NCBI RefSeq assembly: GCF_014217855.1
Contig: NZ_CP059059.1
Span: 744,001-808,000 of the forward strand
Origin: Synechococcus sp. HK01-R
Lineage (GTDB): Bacteria > Cyanobacteriota > Cyanobacteriia > PCC-6307 > Cyanobiaceae
Direction: 5' to 3'
Length of the DNA: 64,000 nt
Shown: in pieces, positions 1 to 8,132 of the stretch
Layout: the number at the start of each line of letters is the position of its first letter
How positions within the stretch are numbered: the stretch's first letter is position 1
Made by a program: the position numbers and the translations under genes
Notes under the pieces: model-generated
The model's database searches: none
Seen by the model: the letters and a program-made list of their open reading frames with translations, nothing else
Told to the model about the DNA's origin: nothing

Positions 1-1561
1 CGATGGCTGGTCCGTCTTCCAGTAAGGCTCCAGGCCACTGGGCCAGCAGGGCACTGAGGGCCTGGTCGGCGGCGATTCGGTCCTCGCGTTTGAGCGTGAA
101 GCTGATGTCGCGGCTGCCATCGCTGTGCTGCCGCTCCGACTGCACAATCGCATCGATGCTGATGCCGGCATCGGCCAGGGCCGAGCAGAGGGTTGCAGCC
201 GTGCCGGGCCGGTCTGGGACGTGGCGCACGCTCACCTGCGCCTGATCGCGGTCAAGGGCGACACCGCGCACCTCCGGCTCTCCGGCGCCGGTGGCGGGGG
301 GGTTGATCTGTAGCTGCTGCTCGGCCAGTTCGAACGCCTCGCTCACGGCCCGCAGCGCTTTGCCGCCGAGGGAGGCATCGATGACGCAGCTCACCTTCAC
401 CTCGCTGGTGGCGATCAGGCGCAGGTTGATCCCCACTCGCGAGAGGGTGTCGAAGAGACCGGCGGCGATGCCGGGGCGACCCATGATCCCGGCGCCGCTG
501 ATGCTCAGTTTGCTCATGCCGCCCTCGGCCACCAGCTGGCCGCCCATGGAGTCCACCAGCTCAGTGCAGATCCGGCGGGCCTTGTCTAGATCCGCTTCCG
601 CCACGGTGAAGGTGATGTCGTTGCTGTTGCCTTCGTGGGTGGCCTGGATGATCAGGTCCACATTCACGCCGCCGGCTGAGAGGGCTTCGAACAGGCGGGC
701 GGCCACTCCGGGTTGGTCGGGCACATGGGAGAGGGCGAGCACGGCCTGCTGTTCCAGCAGTTCGGCTCCATCCACGGGCCGGCCCAGTTCCAGGCCCTCG
801 CGGCCGATCGGGCGGGCGCTGCGGCTCGTGAGGGTGGTGCCGGGCGCATCGCTCCAGCTAGAGCGCACCACCAGGGTGACGCCGTAGTTGCGGGCGATCT
901 CCACGGCGCGGGGGTGAAGCACGGCGGCGCCGAGGCTGGCGAGCTCGAGCATCTCGTCGCAGCTCACCTGCCCCATCAGCTGGGCATCGGCCACCTTGCG
1001 CGGATCAGTGGTGAGCACGCCAGGCACATCGGTATAGATCTCGCAGGCATCGGCGCCGAGTGCTGCGGCGAGAGCCACGGCGGAGGTGTCGGAGCCACCG
1101 CGGCCAAGGGTGGTGATTTCAGCGGCGCCGCCACTGCTCTGGCTGGTGCCCTGAAAACCGGCCACCACCACCACCTGGCCTTCGCCAAGACGACTGCGGA
1201 GGCGCTCGGTGCGCACCTCGAGGATGCGGGCGCGGCCATGGGCAGATTCGGTCACGATGCCCACCTGGGCGCCGGTCATTGAGATGGCGGCAATGCCGAG
1301 CTCATGGAGGGCCATCGAGAGCAGGGCAATCGATACCTGCTCACCGGTGGCCAGCAGCATGTCCATCTCCCGCTGGGGCGGGTTGCTGCTGATGGCGCGG
1401 GCCTTCGCGGTGAGTTCGTCGGTGGTGTGACCCATGGCCGACACCACGATCACCAGGTCATGGCCCTCTTCCTTACAGGCGGCGATGCGCCTGGCTACGG
1501 CCTGGATGCGCTCCACGCTGCCGACGGAGGTGCCGCCGAACTTCTGCACCAGCAGGGCCAT
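1..1561 (-). CDS. lysC: Aspartate kinase, C-terminus cut by window edge
   Basis: Aspartokinase phosphorylates L-aspartate, the first step towards lysine, threonine and methionine. The protein begins at an ATG (1561-1559) with MALLVQKFGGTSVG, the N-terminal ATP-binding signature of the family, and carries the TTLGRGGSDTS substrate/ATP motif near residue 160. About 520 residues are present and the frame is still open at base 1. The C-terminal half holds repeated ACT-type segments (for example the one containing HVPDQPGVAARLF and a second with HVPDRPGTAATLC), consistent with the long cyanobacterial form with two ACT pairs, which normally gives feedback control by lysine or threonine. It lies 74 bases downstream of holA on the same strand, with a tandem repeat in the gap. 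Confidence 0.95.
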   Translation of the reverse strand, partial: MALLVQKFGGTSVGSVERIQAVARRIAACKEEGHDLVIVVSAMGHTTDELTAKARAISSNPPQREMDMLLATGEQVSIALLSMALHELGIAAISMTGAQVGIVTESAHGRARILEVRTERLRSRLGEGQVVVVAGFQGTSQSSGGAAEITTLGRGGSDTSAVALAAALGADACEIYTDVPGVLTTDPRKVADAQLMGQVSCDEMLELASLGAAVLHPRAVEIARNYGVTLVVRSSWSDAPGTTLTSRSARPIGREGLELGRPVDGAELLEQQAVLALSHVPDQPGVAARLFEALSAGGVNVDLIIQATHEGNSNDITFTVAEADLDKARRICTELVDSMGGQLVAEGGMSKLSISGAGIMGRPGIAAGLFDTLSRVGINLRLIATSEVKVSCVIDASLGGKALRAVSEAFELAEQQLQINPPATGAGEPEVRGVALDRDQAQVSVRHVPDRPGTAATLCSALADAGISIDAIVQSERQHSDGSRDISFTLKREDRIAADQALSALLAQWPGALLEDGPAI

Positions 1562-1600
1562 CCATGCCGCTTCATACCGGAGGCGATTGTCTCACTGGGT

Positions 1601-1654
1601 CAACCCAACAGGTCTGTTCAACCCAACAGCCTTGTTTAACCCAACAGCCCGTCG
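1601..1654. repeat. Three-copy 18-bp tandem repeat between holA and lysC
   Basis: The decamer AACCCAACAG occurs at 1602, 1620 and 1638, exactly 18 bases apart, with partly conserved bases between. The third copy covers the last codons and stop of holA (Gly-Leu-Leu-Gly-stop on the minus strand). The array therefore looks like duplication of the holA 3' end into the 74-base gap before lysC. No known element is recognised. Confidence 0.8.
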
Positions 1655-2616
1655 CGGAAGGCATCGCCGGGCTGGGCACCGCGCTTGAGCGCTGCTTCCA
1701 CATCCAGGAGCCGGCCCAGCAGCTTCAGGCAGCGGGTGGGAGGCCGGCCTTTGAGTTGCTTGCGCATCACATAGATGCGCTTGGGGTTGCCGATGCCGGC
1801 GGCCTTGGCGATCACGTTGGCGTCCCGTTCTCCCTGTTGCTCCAGCAGGCTCACCCAGAGCCAGCCGCGGATCTGCCCGGTGAGGGTGGCGACGATGCGC
1901 AGGGCTGGTTCGCCCGCTTCGATCAGGCCATCGAGGCGGCTGATCGCATCGCCCACATGGCCCTCCAGCAGCGCATCCCCCACTTGCAGGGCATTGCTGG
2001 CCTGGCCCTCGATCAGGCTGCTCACCGCGGCGGCGGTGATCGCTTTGAAGCCGCTGCTCTCGGCATGGAGGGCGAGTTTCTGCAGCTCCATGCTCAACCG
2101 GGCGCTGTCGCTGCCGATCGCATCGATCAGGGCGTCCACGGCAGCCGGTTCCAGCTGGAGCTCAAGTTCAGCGGCGGTGCGCTCCACCAGTTGCCGCTGG
2201 CCAGCCCCGTCCCACACCGCTGGCAGTTGGAAGCTCCGCTCGCTGGCAGCGCCCGCTTTCACCAGTTTCTGCAGGGCCTTGGTCGTGCGCAGCCGCCCGT
2301 CGGGTTTGGATGGGTTGCAGAGCAGCAGATGGCAGTGGTCTGGAATCAGCTCCAGGCCAGCTTCGAAGCGATCGGCCAGTTCGCTCGGGCAGGCATTGCA
2401 GAAGGGCGAGCGCTGCAGCAGCACCAACCGGCCACCGCTCCCGAAGGGAGGGGTGCGCGCTTCTTCCAGGGCCTGCTGGGCCTGACCGGCTTCAGCGCCA
2501 TCGAGGCGGCTCAGATTGATGCTGCTCCAGCTCGGGTCCACCACCTGATCGATCAGGCCGTTCACCGCCCGCTCGAGCGCGGCGCTGTCATCACCCCAGA
2601 GCAGGTGGATCGGCAT
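1636..2616 (-). CDS. holA: DNA polymerase III, delta subunit
   Basis: The delta subunit of the clamp-loader complex opens the sliding clamp during chromosome replication. The 326-residue protein has the usual family length and begins MPIHLLWGDDSAALERAV, the N-terminal strand and loop typical of bacterial delta subunits. A Leu/Ala-rich helical C-terminus (the collar domain) follows. The ATG at 2614-2616 is the natural start. It faces cobH head-to-head across 29 bases and is followed by lysC on the same strand. The holA-lysC-cobH grouping is what one expects in marine and brackish Synechococcus-type genomes. Confidence 0.88.
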   Translation of the reverse strand: MPIHLLWGDDSAALERAVNGLIDQVVDPSWSSINLSRLDGAEAGQAQQALEEARTPPFGSGGRLVLLQRSPFCNACPSELADRFEAGLELIPDHCHLLLCNPSKPDGRLRTTKALQKLVKAGAASERSFQLPAVWDGAGQRQLVERTAAELELQLEPAAVDALIDAIGSDSARLSMELQKLALHAESSGFKAITAAAVSSLIEGQASNALQVGDALLEGHVGDAISRLDGLIEAGEPALRIVATLTGQIRGWLWVSLLEQQGERDANVIAKAAGIGNPKRIYVMRKQLKGRPPTRCLKLLGRLLDVEAALKRGAQPGDAFRDGLLG

Positions 2617-2645
2617 GGGGGCACCCGCAGGGTTGCTGTGGGTCG

Positions 2646-3314
2646 ATGATGCCGGAAGTGAGCGCGACTGCCCTGGCCAGCGACCATCCGATCTTCACGG
2701 AAAGCATCCGTCGCATTCGAGCGCTGCTGGGGGAGACCGGGCTTGACCCGTTGCAACAGCAGGTGCTGGAGCGCCTGGTGCACAGCAGCGGTGATCCGGA
2801 TCTGGCGCCCCTGCTGCGGTTCAGCTCGCAGGCCTGTGAACGGGGTCTGGCGGCGCTTAAGGGCGGAGCTGTGATCCTCACGGACACGGCGATGGCCAGC
2901 GCGGCGGTGGCGCCAATGGCCTCGCGCACCCTGGGCAACCCGGTGCGTTGTTTGCTCGATTGGGCTCCAGAGCACTCACCCCAGGGATCAACCCGTTCAG
3001 CGGCGGCGATGCAGAGCGCCTGGCCAGAGCTCACCCAGGCAGCTGCAGCCGCTGCTCAGCCCTTGCCCATCGTTTTGGTGGGCAGTGCGCCCACGGCCTT
3101 GGAGCAGTTGCTGGATCAAGTTGCCGAGGGTGAACCGGCTCCGAGTTTGCTGATCGGCATGCCGGTGGGGTTTGTGGGGGTGGCCGAAAGCAAGCGGCGG
3201 CTGGCGGCCAGTGATTTGGATCAGATTCGCCTCGAGGGCAGCCGTGGTGGCGCCGGCCTGGTGGGGGCAGCGGTGAATGCGCTGCTCAGGGCGGCCAGCT
3301 CAGATCTGTCGTAG
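2646..3314 (+). CDS. cobH: Precorrin-8X methylmutase (cobalamin synthesis)
   Basis: CobH/CbiC moves a methyl group from C-11 to C-12 of the corrin ring, giving hydrogenobyrinate or cobyrinate. The 222-residue protein has the family length, the segment RLVHSSGDPDL with the probable catalytic His at about residue 46, an ALKGGAVILTDTAM segment, and the C-terminal ligand-binding stretch IGMPVGFVGVAESK. Two adjacent ATGs (2646, 2649) could serve as start. It is divergent from holA and is followed at 122 bases by psbZ. Cytoplasmic; operon membership with psbZ is unclear. Confidence 0.93.
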   Translation: MMPEVSATALASDHPIFTESIRRIRALLGETGLDPLQQQVLERLVHSSGDPDLAPLLRFSSQACERGLAALKGGAVILTDTAMASAAVAPMASRTLGNPVRCLLDWAPEHSPQGSTRSAAAMQSAWPELTQAAAAAAQPLPIVLVGSAPTALEQLLDQVAEGEPAPSLLIGMPVGFVGVAESKRRLAASDLDQIRLEGSRGGAGLVGAAVNALLRAASSDLS

Positions 3315-3396
3315 GGGAATCGGTCTTTCTGCGCCGTCGGCTCCACCACAAGCTGTAACGCTTCCTCCGGCTGCTTGCCCGCCTGCCGCCGGCCCC

Positions 3397-3411
3397 GTGT
3401 GAGAATCACAC
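3397..3411. promoter_or_regulatory. Palindrome upstream of psbZ, possible operator
   Basis: GTGTGA-GAA-TCACAC is a perfect 6-bp inverted repeat with a 3-base centre, 24 bases before the psbZ ATG. The half-site resembles a CRP half-site (TGTGA), but the spacing is 3 rather than 6 bases. The segment GAGAAT within it could also act as a -10 element with an upstream TGT. The role is inferred only. Confidence 0.3.
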
Positions 3412-3435
3412 CACCGACCCGGCGTCGACCCTCCC

Positions 3436-3624
3436 ATGCAGATCCTGAACACCCTCACCGTGCTGGCCCTGGTGGTGATGTCTTTCGCCTTGATCGTGGG
3501 CGTGCCGGTGCTTTACGCCTCCAGCGAAGACAGTGGCCGCTCCAATCGCCTGATCCTGCTGGGCAGCATCGTCTGGGTGGCGCTAGTGCTGGTGAACTGG
3601 GGAATGAGCTTTTTTGTAGTCTGA
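3436..3624 (+). CDS. psbZ: Photosystem II protein PsbZ (Ycf9)
   Basis: PsbZ is a small thylakoid protein of the photosystem II core that helps stabilise the supercomplex. The 62-residue product has the expected length and two hydrophobic helices (about residues 5-27 and 38-60) separated by a polar loop containing YASSEDSGRSN, a well-kept feature of the family. It sits between cobH and ribH, an order common in picocyanobacteria. This is the clearest single marker that the DNA comes from an oxygenic phototroph. Confidence 0.96.
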   Translation: MQILNTLTVLALVVMSFALIVGVPVLYASSEDSGRSNRLILLGSIVWVALVLVNWGMSFFVV

Positions 3625-3709
3625 TCCCTGCGATCAGCCTCAAAGTTCTTGGTTATGACGACGCTTCTACCCGCTGGGTGGGAGCATGGGAGAAGCGCGT
3701 TTCGGCTCT

Positions 3710-4192
3710 ATGGCCACCTTCGAAGGACGTTTCACAGATGCGCAGGGTCTGCGCATCGCCGTGGTGGTGGCTCGTTTCAATGATCTGGTGACCGGCAAGC
3801 TGCTGAGTGGATGCCTGGATTGCCTTGGCCGCCATGGGGTTGATACCTCCGCTGAGAGCAATCAGCTCGATGTGGCCTGGGTGCCGGGGTCGTTTGAGCT
3901 GCCCGTGGTGGCGCAATCGTTGGCGCGCAGCGGTCGCTACCAGGTGCTGATCACCCTGGGTGCGGTGATCCGCGGCGACACGCCCCATTTCGATGTGGTG
4001 GTTGCAGAAGCGAGCAAGGGCATTGCCAGCGTGGCGCGCGACACTGGAGTGCCGGTGATTTTTGGAGTGCTCACCACCGACACGATGCAACAGGCGCTGG
4101 AGCGGGCCGGCATCAAGAGCAATCTTGGTTGGAGCTACGCCCTGCAGGCCCTGGAGATGGGGAGTCTGATGCGCGCTCTGCCCTCTGGTTGA
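3710..4192 (+). CDS. ribH: 6,7-dimethyl-8-ribityllumazine synthase
   Basis: Lumazine synthase condenses the ribityl-uracil intermediate with 3,4-dihydroxybutanone phosphate, the step before riboflavin. From the chosen ATG the protein has 160 residues and starts [13 protein letters not shown], as in other cyanobacteria. An in-frame ATG at 3686 would add eight residues with no family support. Visible motifs are [32 protein letters not shown] (with the catalytic His) and [17 protein letters not shown]. It follows psbZ by 85 bases. Confidence 0.95.
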   Translation: MATFEGRFTDAQGLRIAVVVARFNDLVTGKLLSGCLDCLGRHGVDTSAESNQLDVAWVPGSFELPVVAQSLARSGRYQVLITLGAVIRGDTPHFDVVVAEASKGIASVARDTGVPVIFGVLTTDTMQQALERAGIKSNLGWSYALQALEMGSLMRALPSG

Positions 4193-4267
4193 GCTCTGGA
4201 TTGACCAACGGCCCCTCGGTGGTGCATGCTCATCAAGTCGCGAGGGACACAGCCCCAGCGCCGACCT

Positions 4268-4339
4268 GCGGATGTAGCTCAGTGGTAGAGCATCTCCTTG
4301 CCAAGGAGAGGGTCGAGAGTTCGAATCTCTTCATCCGCT
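4268..4339 (+). tRNA. tRNA-Gly (anticodon GCC)
   Basis: A full cloverleaf can be drawn. The acceptor GCGGATG pairs with CATCCGC, followed by discriminator T. The D-arm includes AGCTCAGTGGTAGAGC. The anticodon stem TCTCC/GGAGA encloses loop TTGCCAA with anticodon GCC. The T-arm contains TTCGAAT. No CCA is encoded. Accessory genes begin right after it, so it could be an insertion point for the island, but no att-like duplicate was identified by eye. Confidence 0.96.
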
Positions 4340-4348
4340 TGCTTTGAC

Positions 4349-4804
4349 TCATTGCCTGCGAACCAGCAATTGCTGGGGTTCGGCGGATCTAAATCCCAGT
4401 TGCTGGTAGAAACCCGCACTGTTGGTGGTCATCAGATACACCCGTTCCGCCTGGCGGATCGCTGGAGCACTCAGTAAGGCTTCCACGACACGCCGGCCGA
4501 GCCCTCGGCCCTGGAGGTCGCCAGCCACCACCACATCCCAGAGCACGGCCCGGTGGATGCCATCGCTGGTGGCTCGCCCGAAGCCCACCAGGCGCTTGCC
4601 CCGCCAGAGGCTGACCACCACATCACTCCCAGCCAGCATCCGTTGCAATTCCTGGAAGCTGCGGTCTTGGGCCCAGAAGGCGTGCTTCTGAAACAGGCGC
4701 CGCAGCTTCAGCAGGCCGCGGGTGGGCCGCAGATCTGGTCCCATGCCAAACCAACGCAGCCCAGGGGCTCCGGCTGCATGTTCCACCAGGCAGTAGCGGG
4801 TCAT
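4349..4804 (-). CDS. GNAT-family N-acetyltransferase
   Basis: A 151-residue protein of the acetyl-CoA-dependent GNAT superfamily. The acetyl-CoA pyrophosphate-binding loop QGRGLG is at residues 98-103, and the family's C-terminal strand-helix segment SAGFYQQLGF follows. The N-terminal 40 residues are basic. The substrate cannot be told from sequence. It lies between tRNA-Gly, only 9 bases away, and the amidase gene on the same strand. Confidence 0.8.
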   Translation of the reverse strand: MTRYCLVEHAAGAPGLRWFGMGPDLRPTRGLLKLRRLFQKHAFWAQDRSFQELQRMLAGSDVVVSLWRGKRLVGFGRATSDGIHRAVLWDVVVAGDLQGRGLGRRVVEALLSAPAIRQAERVYLMTTNSAGFYQQLGFRSAEPQQLLVRRQ

Positions 4805-4832
4805 CCCGTCATCCTCTTATGCAGCTCGGCCT

Positions 4833-5738
4833 TCAGCCGCCTCGCCGCTTGAGCAGCGTGAATGGGTCGTAGCGAACGGAGATGCCGAACTCTTCGGCAA
4901 ACTCCAGCACCCGGCACCAGGCCCGGTCCCCTGCGTCCGATGGCCGCACGATGCCGGTGAGGATCACGGGGGCATTGCCGGTTTGCAGGGTCATCGTGAA
5001 CAGTGGCCAGCCCACCGACGCCTGCACGCTGTCGTCCCTGTAGGTGGGTGCCACGTCCAGCGATCCGATCAGGATCCGGCGCTGGTTGGCATCCCAGGCG
5101 TGGGGGATCCGATAACGCTCCAGCAGTGTGGCCGCCAGCGCCCAGGAGCGGCCCTCGCTGTCGATTGCAACGGCCAGCGCTTCACCGCGGGCTTCGATCG
5201 TGGTCGCGCCCTTGAAGCTGAGCTGGCTGGGGGGGCGTGGCGTCTGGCTTGTGCCGCCAGCCATCAGCTCCCGGATCCTTCGCCGCAGCTGCTCACCGCC
5301 ATCGAGGGGGCCGTTCTTTTCCAGTTGCAGCAGATCCCAGCGCTCACCCGTGCCGCCCCACACCACCGGTCCGTAGTTGTCGTGCATGAGGCGGCCGTCT
5401 TTGTTGGAGGCGGCTTCGGCGTGGGTCATCACCCGCTGGATCGTGATGTCTTCGGTGCTCCAGCCCCAGCTCGTGGCGATGGCCGCGGTTTCAGCGCAGA
5501 GGCTTTCGAGTTGCGACGGAGTGGGCGGAAGCGTCCAGGGGTCGGGCTGGCCGCCCATGCAGGCGCAGGAGAGGGCCACGGCATTGCTATTGCGCGCCCA
5601 GGTGTGGGCCGGCAGATCCACGCTGGTGGCGTGCAGACGGTGCACCCGGCCGTCGCCGCCAATGATCACGTGATAGTGGCCGGGGCGGATCCAGTCGTAG
5701 CCCGTGGCGGTCCAGTGCAGATAAATCGTGGCGGCCAT
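4833..5738 (-). CDS. Amidase_2-type N-acetylmuramoyl-L-alanine amidase
   Basis: The N-terminal half fits zinc-dependent Amidase_2/peptidoglycan-recognition enzymes that cut the bond between muramic acid and the stem peptide. It starts MAATIYLHWTATGYDW (probable Zn ligand His8), has GHYHVIIGGDGRVH and a second His (about 106) in MTHAEAA. The C-terminal half (about 175-301) has no recognised domain and could bind cell wall. There is no signal peptide, so export would need another route or lysis. Endolysins have this form, but no other phage gene is nearby; a housekeeping or defensive role is equally possible. Confidence 0.75.
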   Translation of the reverse strand: MAATIYLHWTATGYDWIRPGHYHVIIGGDGRVHRLHATSVDLPAHTWARNSNAVALSCACMGGQPDPWTLPPTPSQLESLCAETAAIATSWGWSTEDITIQRVMTHAEAASNKDGRLMHDNYGPVVWGGTGERWDLLQLEKNGPLDGGEQLRRRIRELMAGGTSQTPRPPSQLSFKGATTIEARGEALAVAIDSEGRSWALAATLLERYRIPHAWDANQRRILIGSLDVAPTYRDDSVQASVGWPLFTMTLQTGNAPVILTGIVRPSDAGDRAWCRVLEFAEEFGISVRYDPFTLLKRRGG

Positions 5739-5762
5739 GGGCCTCGGCAGGGGTGCGGGCGT

Positions 5763-6110
5763 TCACTGCAGAGGTAACAACTGCCGCAGGCATTCGGCCA
5801 CACCGCGGCGGTCGCTATCGGCCAAGGCACCCAGGCCATTGAGGATCAATCGTTCATCCAGGCTGAAGAGTTTGAGCCGCACCCCGCAGGGTTTGGGTAA
5901 CCCGGTGCCCTCCAACTCTTGGATCGCCCAGTCCATTGGCCAGCTGGAGTTCGTCGCGCTGGTCACCATCGCCAACACCAAATGGCCGCTGTTGATCTGA
6001 AAGTGAGGTGCCGATACCACCAAGGCAGGGCGCCGTTTCTGTGTGGTGCGATCGGTGAAGGGAAATGGAACCCTCACCAGTGAAAACGTGGGATAGGGCT
6101 CAGTTCTCAC
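5763..6110 (-). CDS. MazF/PemK-type toxin (predicted endoribonuclease)
   Basis: The 115-residue protein has the MazF/PemK SH3-like fold signatures: an N-terminal LVRVPFPFTD segment, RRPALVVS, and a strand with VTSATNS, in the order seen in toxin endoribonucleases. Its ATG overlaps the stop of the upstream antitoxin gene by 4 bases (ATGA), the standard arrangement of these modules. The last residues (AECLRQLLPLQ) form the usual C-terminal helix. Activity and target sequence cannot be predicted. Confidence 0.8.
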   Translation of the reverse strand: MRTEPYPTFSLVRVPFPFTDRTTQKRRPALVVSAPHFQINSGHLVLAMVTSATNSSWPMDWAIQELEGTGLPKPCGVRLKLFSLDERLILNGLGALADSDRRGVAECLRQLLPLQ

Positions 6111-6337
6111 AGCTCTGCGAAGGCTTCATCGTCGGCTGCGCTGGCCCAGTCCTGAAGGTTGGCTTCCAGCCCCTGCAGGTAGTCGAGATCAAGGGGCGAG
6201 ACAACCTTCACCCGTGCTGTGCCGTTGTCCACTTCCCAGGACAAACGATCGCCCTGGCGGAGTCCGAGGGCGTCCCTGACCGCTTTGGGCACCGTCACCT
6301 GACCTTTGCCTGTGACGGTGGCGATGTCGATGGTCAT
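6107..6337 (-). CDS. AbrB/MazE-type antitoxin
   Basis: A 76-residue swapped-hairpin AbrB DNA-binding protein. The N-terminus reads VTGKGQVTVPKAVRDALGL, the hallmark of the family. The acidic C-terminal tail (residues 49-76, ending DDEAFAEL) is of the type that wraps and neutralises the toxin. It is first in a two-gene unit with the MazF-like toxin and probably represses its own promoter, which would lie in the gap before rfbA. Confidence 0.85.
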   Translation of the reverse strand: MTIDIATVTGKGQVTVPKAVRDALGLRQGDRLSWEVDNGTARVKVVSPLDLDYLQGLEANLQDWASAADDEAFAEL

Positions 6338-6383
6338 GCAGGTGTTTTGATTCCGATAAAGGCAAGTTAGCGGGAATGTGTCC

Positions 6384-6411
6384 TTACTTCTTACTCCTTA
6401 CTCCTTACTCC
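6384..6411. repeat. Heptanucleotide tandem repeat TTACTCC
   Basis: Three perfect copies of TTACTCC (6391, 6398, 6405) preceded by one variant copy TTACTTC (6384). They lie in the 246-base gap between the divergent antitoxin gene and rfbA. Short tandemly repeated repetitive sequences with 7-base units are known from cyanobacteria. No other feature was recognised in this gap. Confidence 0.8.
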
Positions 6412-6583
6412 TTGCGTCTTTTGGTCCTGGTCAAAATGGGGCCATGACGGTTCTTGCCCAGCACCATTGGCAGCAATTGGAGAAGCGCCCTGGCCCGTTG
6501 GCTGCGCCACAGCCAGGAGCTTTAACAGAACAGAGCGCCCATGCTGAAATGGCGCCGGTTCGGAATTCGACGCCAGGGCAGCC

Positions 6584-7525
6584 ATGACGCGCAAGGGCAT
6601 CATCCTGGCGGGAGGCAGCGGCACACGCTTGGCACCGCTCACGTCGGCGGTGAGCAAGCAGCTGATGCCGGTCTATGACAAGCCGATGATCCATTACCCG
6701 CTCAGCACCTTGATGCTGGCGGGGATTCGGGAGGTGCTGATCATCACCACCCCCCACGATCAAGCGGCGTTTCAGCGACTGCTTGGTGATGGCAGTGCCT
6801 GGGGGATGACGATTGTCTATGCCGTGCAGCCCAGTCCCGATGGTCTTGCCCAGGCCTTTCTGATCGGCGCTGATTTTCTTGGTGGCGCCCCTGCTGCTTT
6901 GGTGCTGGGCGACAACCTCTTCCATGGCCATGAGCTGATCCCCCAGCTCCAGGCCGCCACCCGACGCCTGGAGGGCGGCACCGTGTTCGCCTATCCGGTG
7001 CGGGATCCGGAGCGCTATGGCGTGGTCGAGTTTGATGCCGATGGAATGGCCTTGAGCATTGAGGAGAAACCGGCTCAGCCTCGCAGTCGTTATGCCGTGA
7101 CTGGTCTTTATTTCTATGACGCCTCGGTGGTGGAGCGGGCCCGTCAGGTGCGACCGTCGGCCCGCGGCGAACTGGAGATCACCAGCCTCAATCAGATGTA
7201 TTTGCAGGAGGGGGCGCTCACGGTGGAGTTGATGGGCCGCGGCATGGCCTGGCTGGATACGGGCACCTTCGATTCGCTGCATGAAGCGGGTGCTTACATC
7301 CGCACCCTCGAGCAACGCCAGGGTCTGAAGGTGGGCTGCCCGGAGGAGGTGGCCTGGCGTCAGGGCTGGATCAACGACGATCAGCTCGAGGCCCTGGCCC
7401 AGCCCCTGCGCAAGAGCGGCTATGGCGCTTATCTGCTTCAGATGCTGCGCGAGAGCGGTGGCGACCATGCCCTGCTGCAGCGCACCCTGGAGGGGCGAGC
7501 CAAGGAGAGGCGCCATGACGGCTGA
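6584..7525 (+). CDS. rfbA: Glucose-1-phosphate thymidylyltransferase
   Basis: RmlA/RfbA makes dTDP-glucose from glucose-1-phosphate and dTTP, the first step to dTDP-L-rhamnose. The 313-residue protein has family length, the nucleotide-binding loop GGSGTRL at residues 10-16, [17 protein letters not shown], and GDNLFHG with the metal-binding Asp. A late segment reading [15 protein letters not shown] is typical. It is first of a tightly overlapping run rfbA-rfbC-rfbD-glycosyltransferase: its stop lies 11 bases inside rfbC. Confidence 0.96.
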   Translation: MTRKGIILAGGSGTRLAPLTSAVSKQLMPVYDKPMIHYPLSTLMLAGIREVLIITTPHDQAAFQRLLGDGSAWGMTIVYAVQPSPDGLAQAFLIGADFLGGAPAALVLGDNLFHGHELIPQLQAATRRLEGGTVFAYPVRDPERYGVVEFDADGMALSIEEKPAQPRSRYAVTGLYFYDASVVERARQVRPSARGELEITSLNQMYLQEGALTVELMGRGMAWLDTGTFDSLHEAGAYIRTLEQRQGLKVGCPEEVAWRQGWINDDQLEALAQPLRKSGYGAYLLQMLRESGGDHALLQRTLEGRAKERRHDG

Positions 7526-8132
7526 GGCTTTGTGCAGCACCGACGGCCAGCAGCTGCAGGGCCCACTGCTGGTCACCCCCCAGGTGTTTGGCGACGAGCG
7601 CGGCTTTTTCTACGAGAGCTGGAACGAGCGCCGCTTCCGGTCAGAGTTGATCGCCGCCGGGGTGCCGGCTGCTGAGGCCGAGGCGATCCAGTTCCGGCAA
7701 GATAATCACTCTCGTTCCAGCCGTGGCGTGCTGCGGGGCCTGCATTTCCAGTTGCCCCCCGAACCCCAAGGCAAGTTGGTGCGTTGCAGCGTCGGCGCCA
7801 TCTTTGATGTGGCCGTGGATCTGCGCCGGGCATCGCCCACCTATGGGCAGTGGGTGGGGGCGGAGCTGAGCGTCGAAAACCATCAGCAACTCTGGGTGCC
7901 GGAAGGCTTTGCCCATGGCTTTCTCACCCTCAGCGCCGTGGCGGAGGTGCAGTACAAAGCCAGCGGCTTCTGGAACCGCGATTGCGAACGTTCCCTGCGC
8001 TGGAATGATCCAGCCCTCGCGATCACCTGGCCCCTGGAGCAGGCCGGCGTTGCCCAGCCGCTGTTGGCCGAAAAGGACGCAGCAGCGCCGGAGCTGGCTC
8101 AGCTGGAGGCAGCTGGTGAGGTGTTTGCGTGA
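7515..8132 (+). CDS. rfbC: dTDP-4-dehydrorhamnose 3,5-epimerase
   Basis: RmlC epimerises the 4-keto sugar at C3 and C5 on the way to dTDP-L-rhamnose. From the ATG at 7515 the protein has 205 residues. It carries [18 protein letters not shown] with the catalytic His (about 77), [12 protein letters not shown], and a YKAS segment with the second active-site residue. A longer open frame exists upstream, but it overlaps rfbA and has no family match. It overlaps rfbA by 11 and rfbD by 4 bases. Confidence 0.95.
   Translation: MTAEALCSTDGQQLQGPLLVTPQVFGDERGFFYESWNERRFRSELIAAGVPAAEAEAIQFRQDNHSRSSRGVLRGLHFQLPPEPQGKLVRCSVGAIFDVAVDLRRASPTYGQWVGAELSVENHQQLWVPEGFAHGFLTLSAVAEVQYKASGFWNRDCERSLRWNDPALAITWPLEQAGVAQPLLAEKDAAAPELAQLEAAGEVFA

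Noticed and set aside
4268-4339. tRNA-Gly as an island attachment site
   Set aside because: No duplicate of the tRNA 3' end and no integrase were found by eye; the idea remains open but unsupported.
4833-6337. Prophage remnant (amidase plus toxin-antitoxin)
   Set aside because: No integrase, capsid, tail or packaging gene is seen; the amidase alone is not enough.
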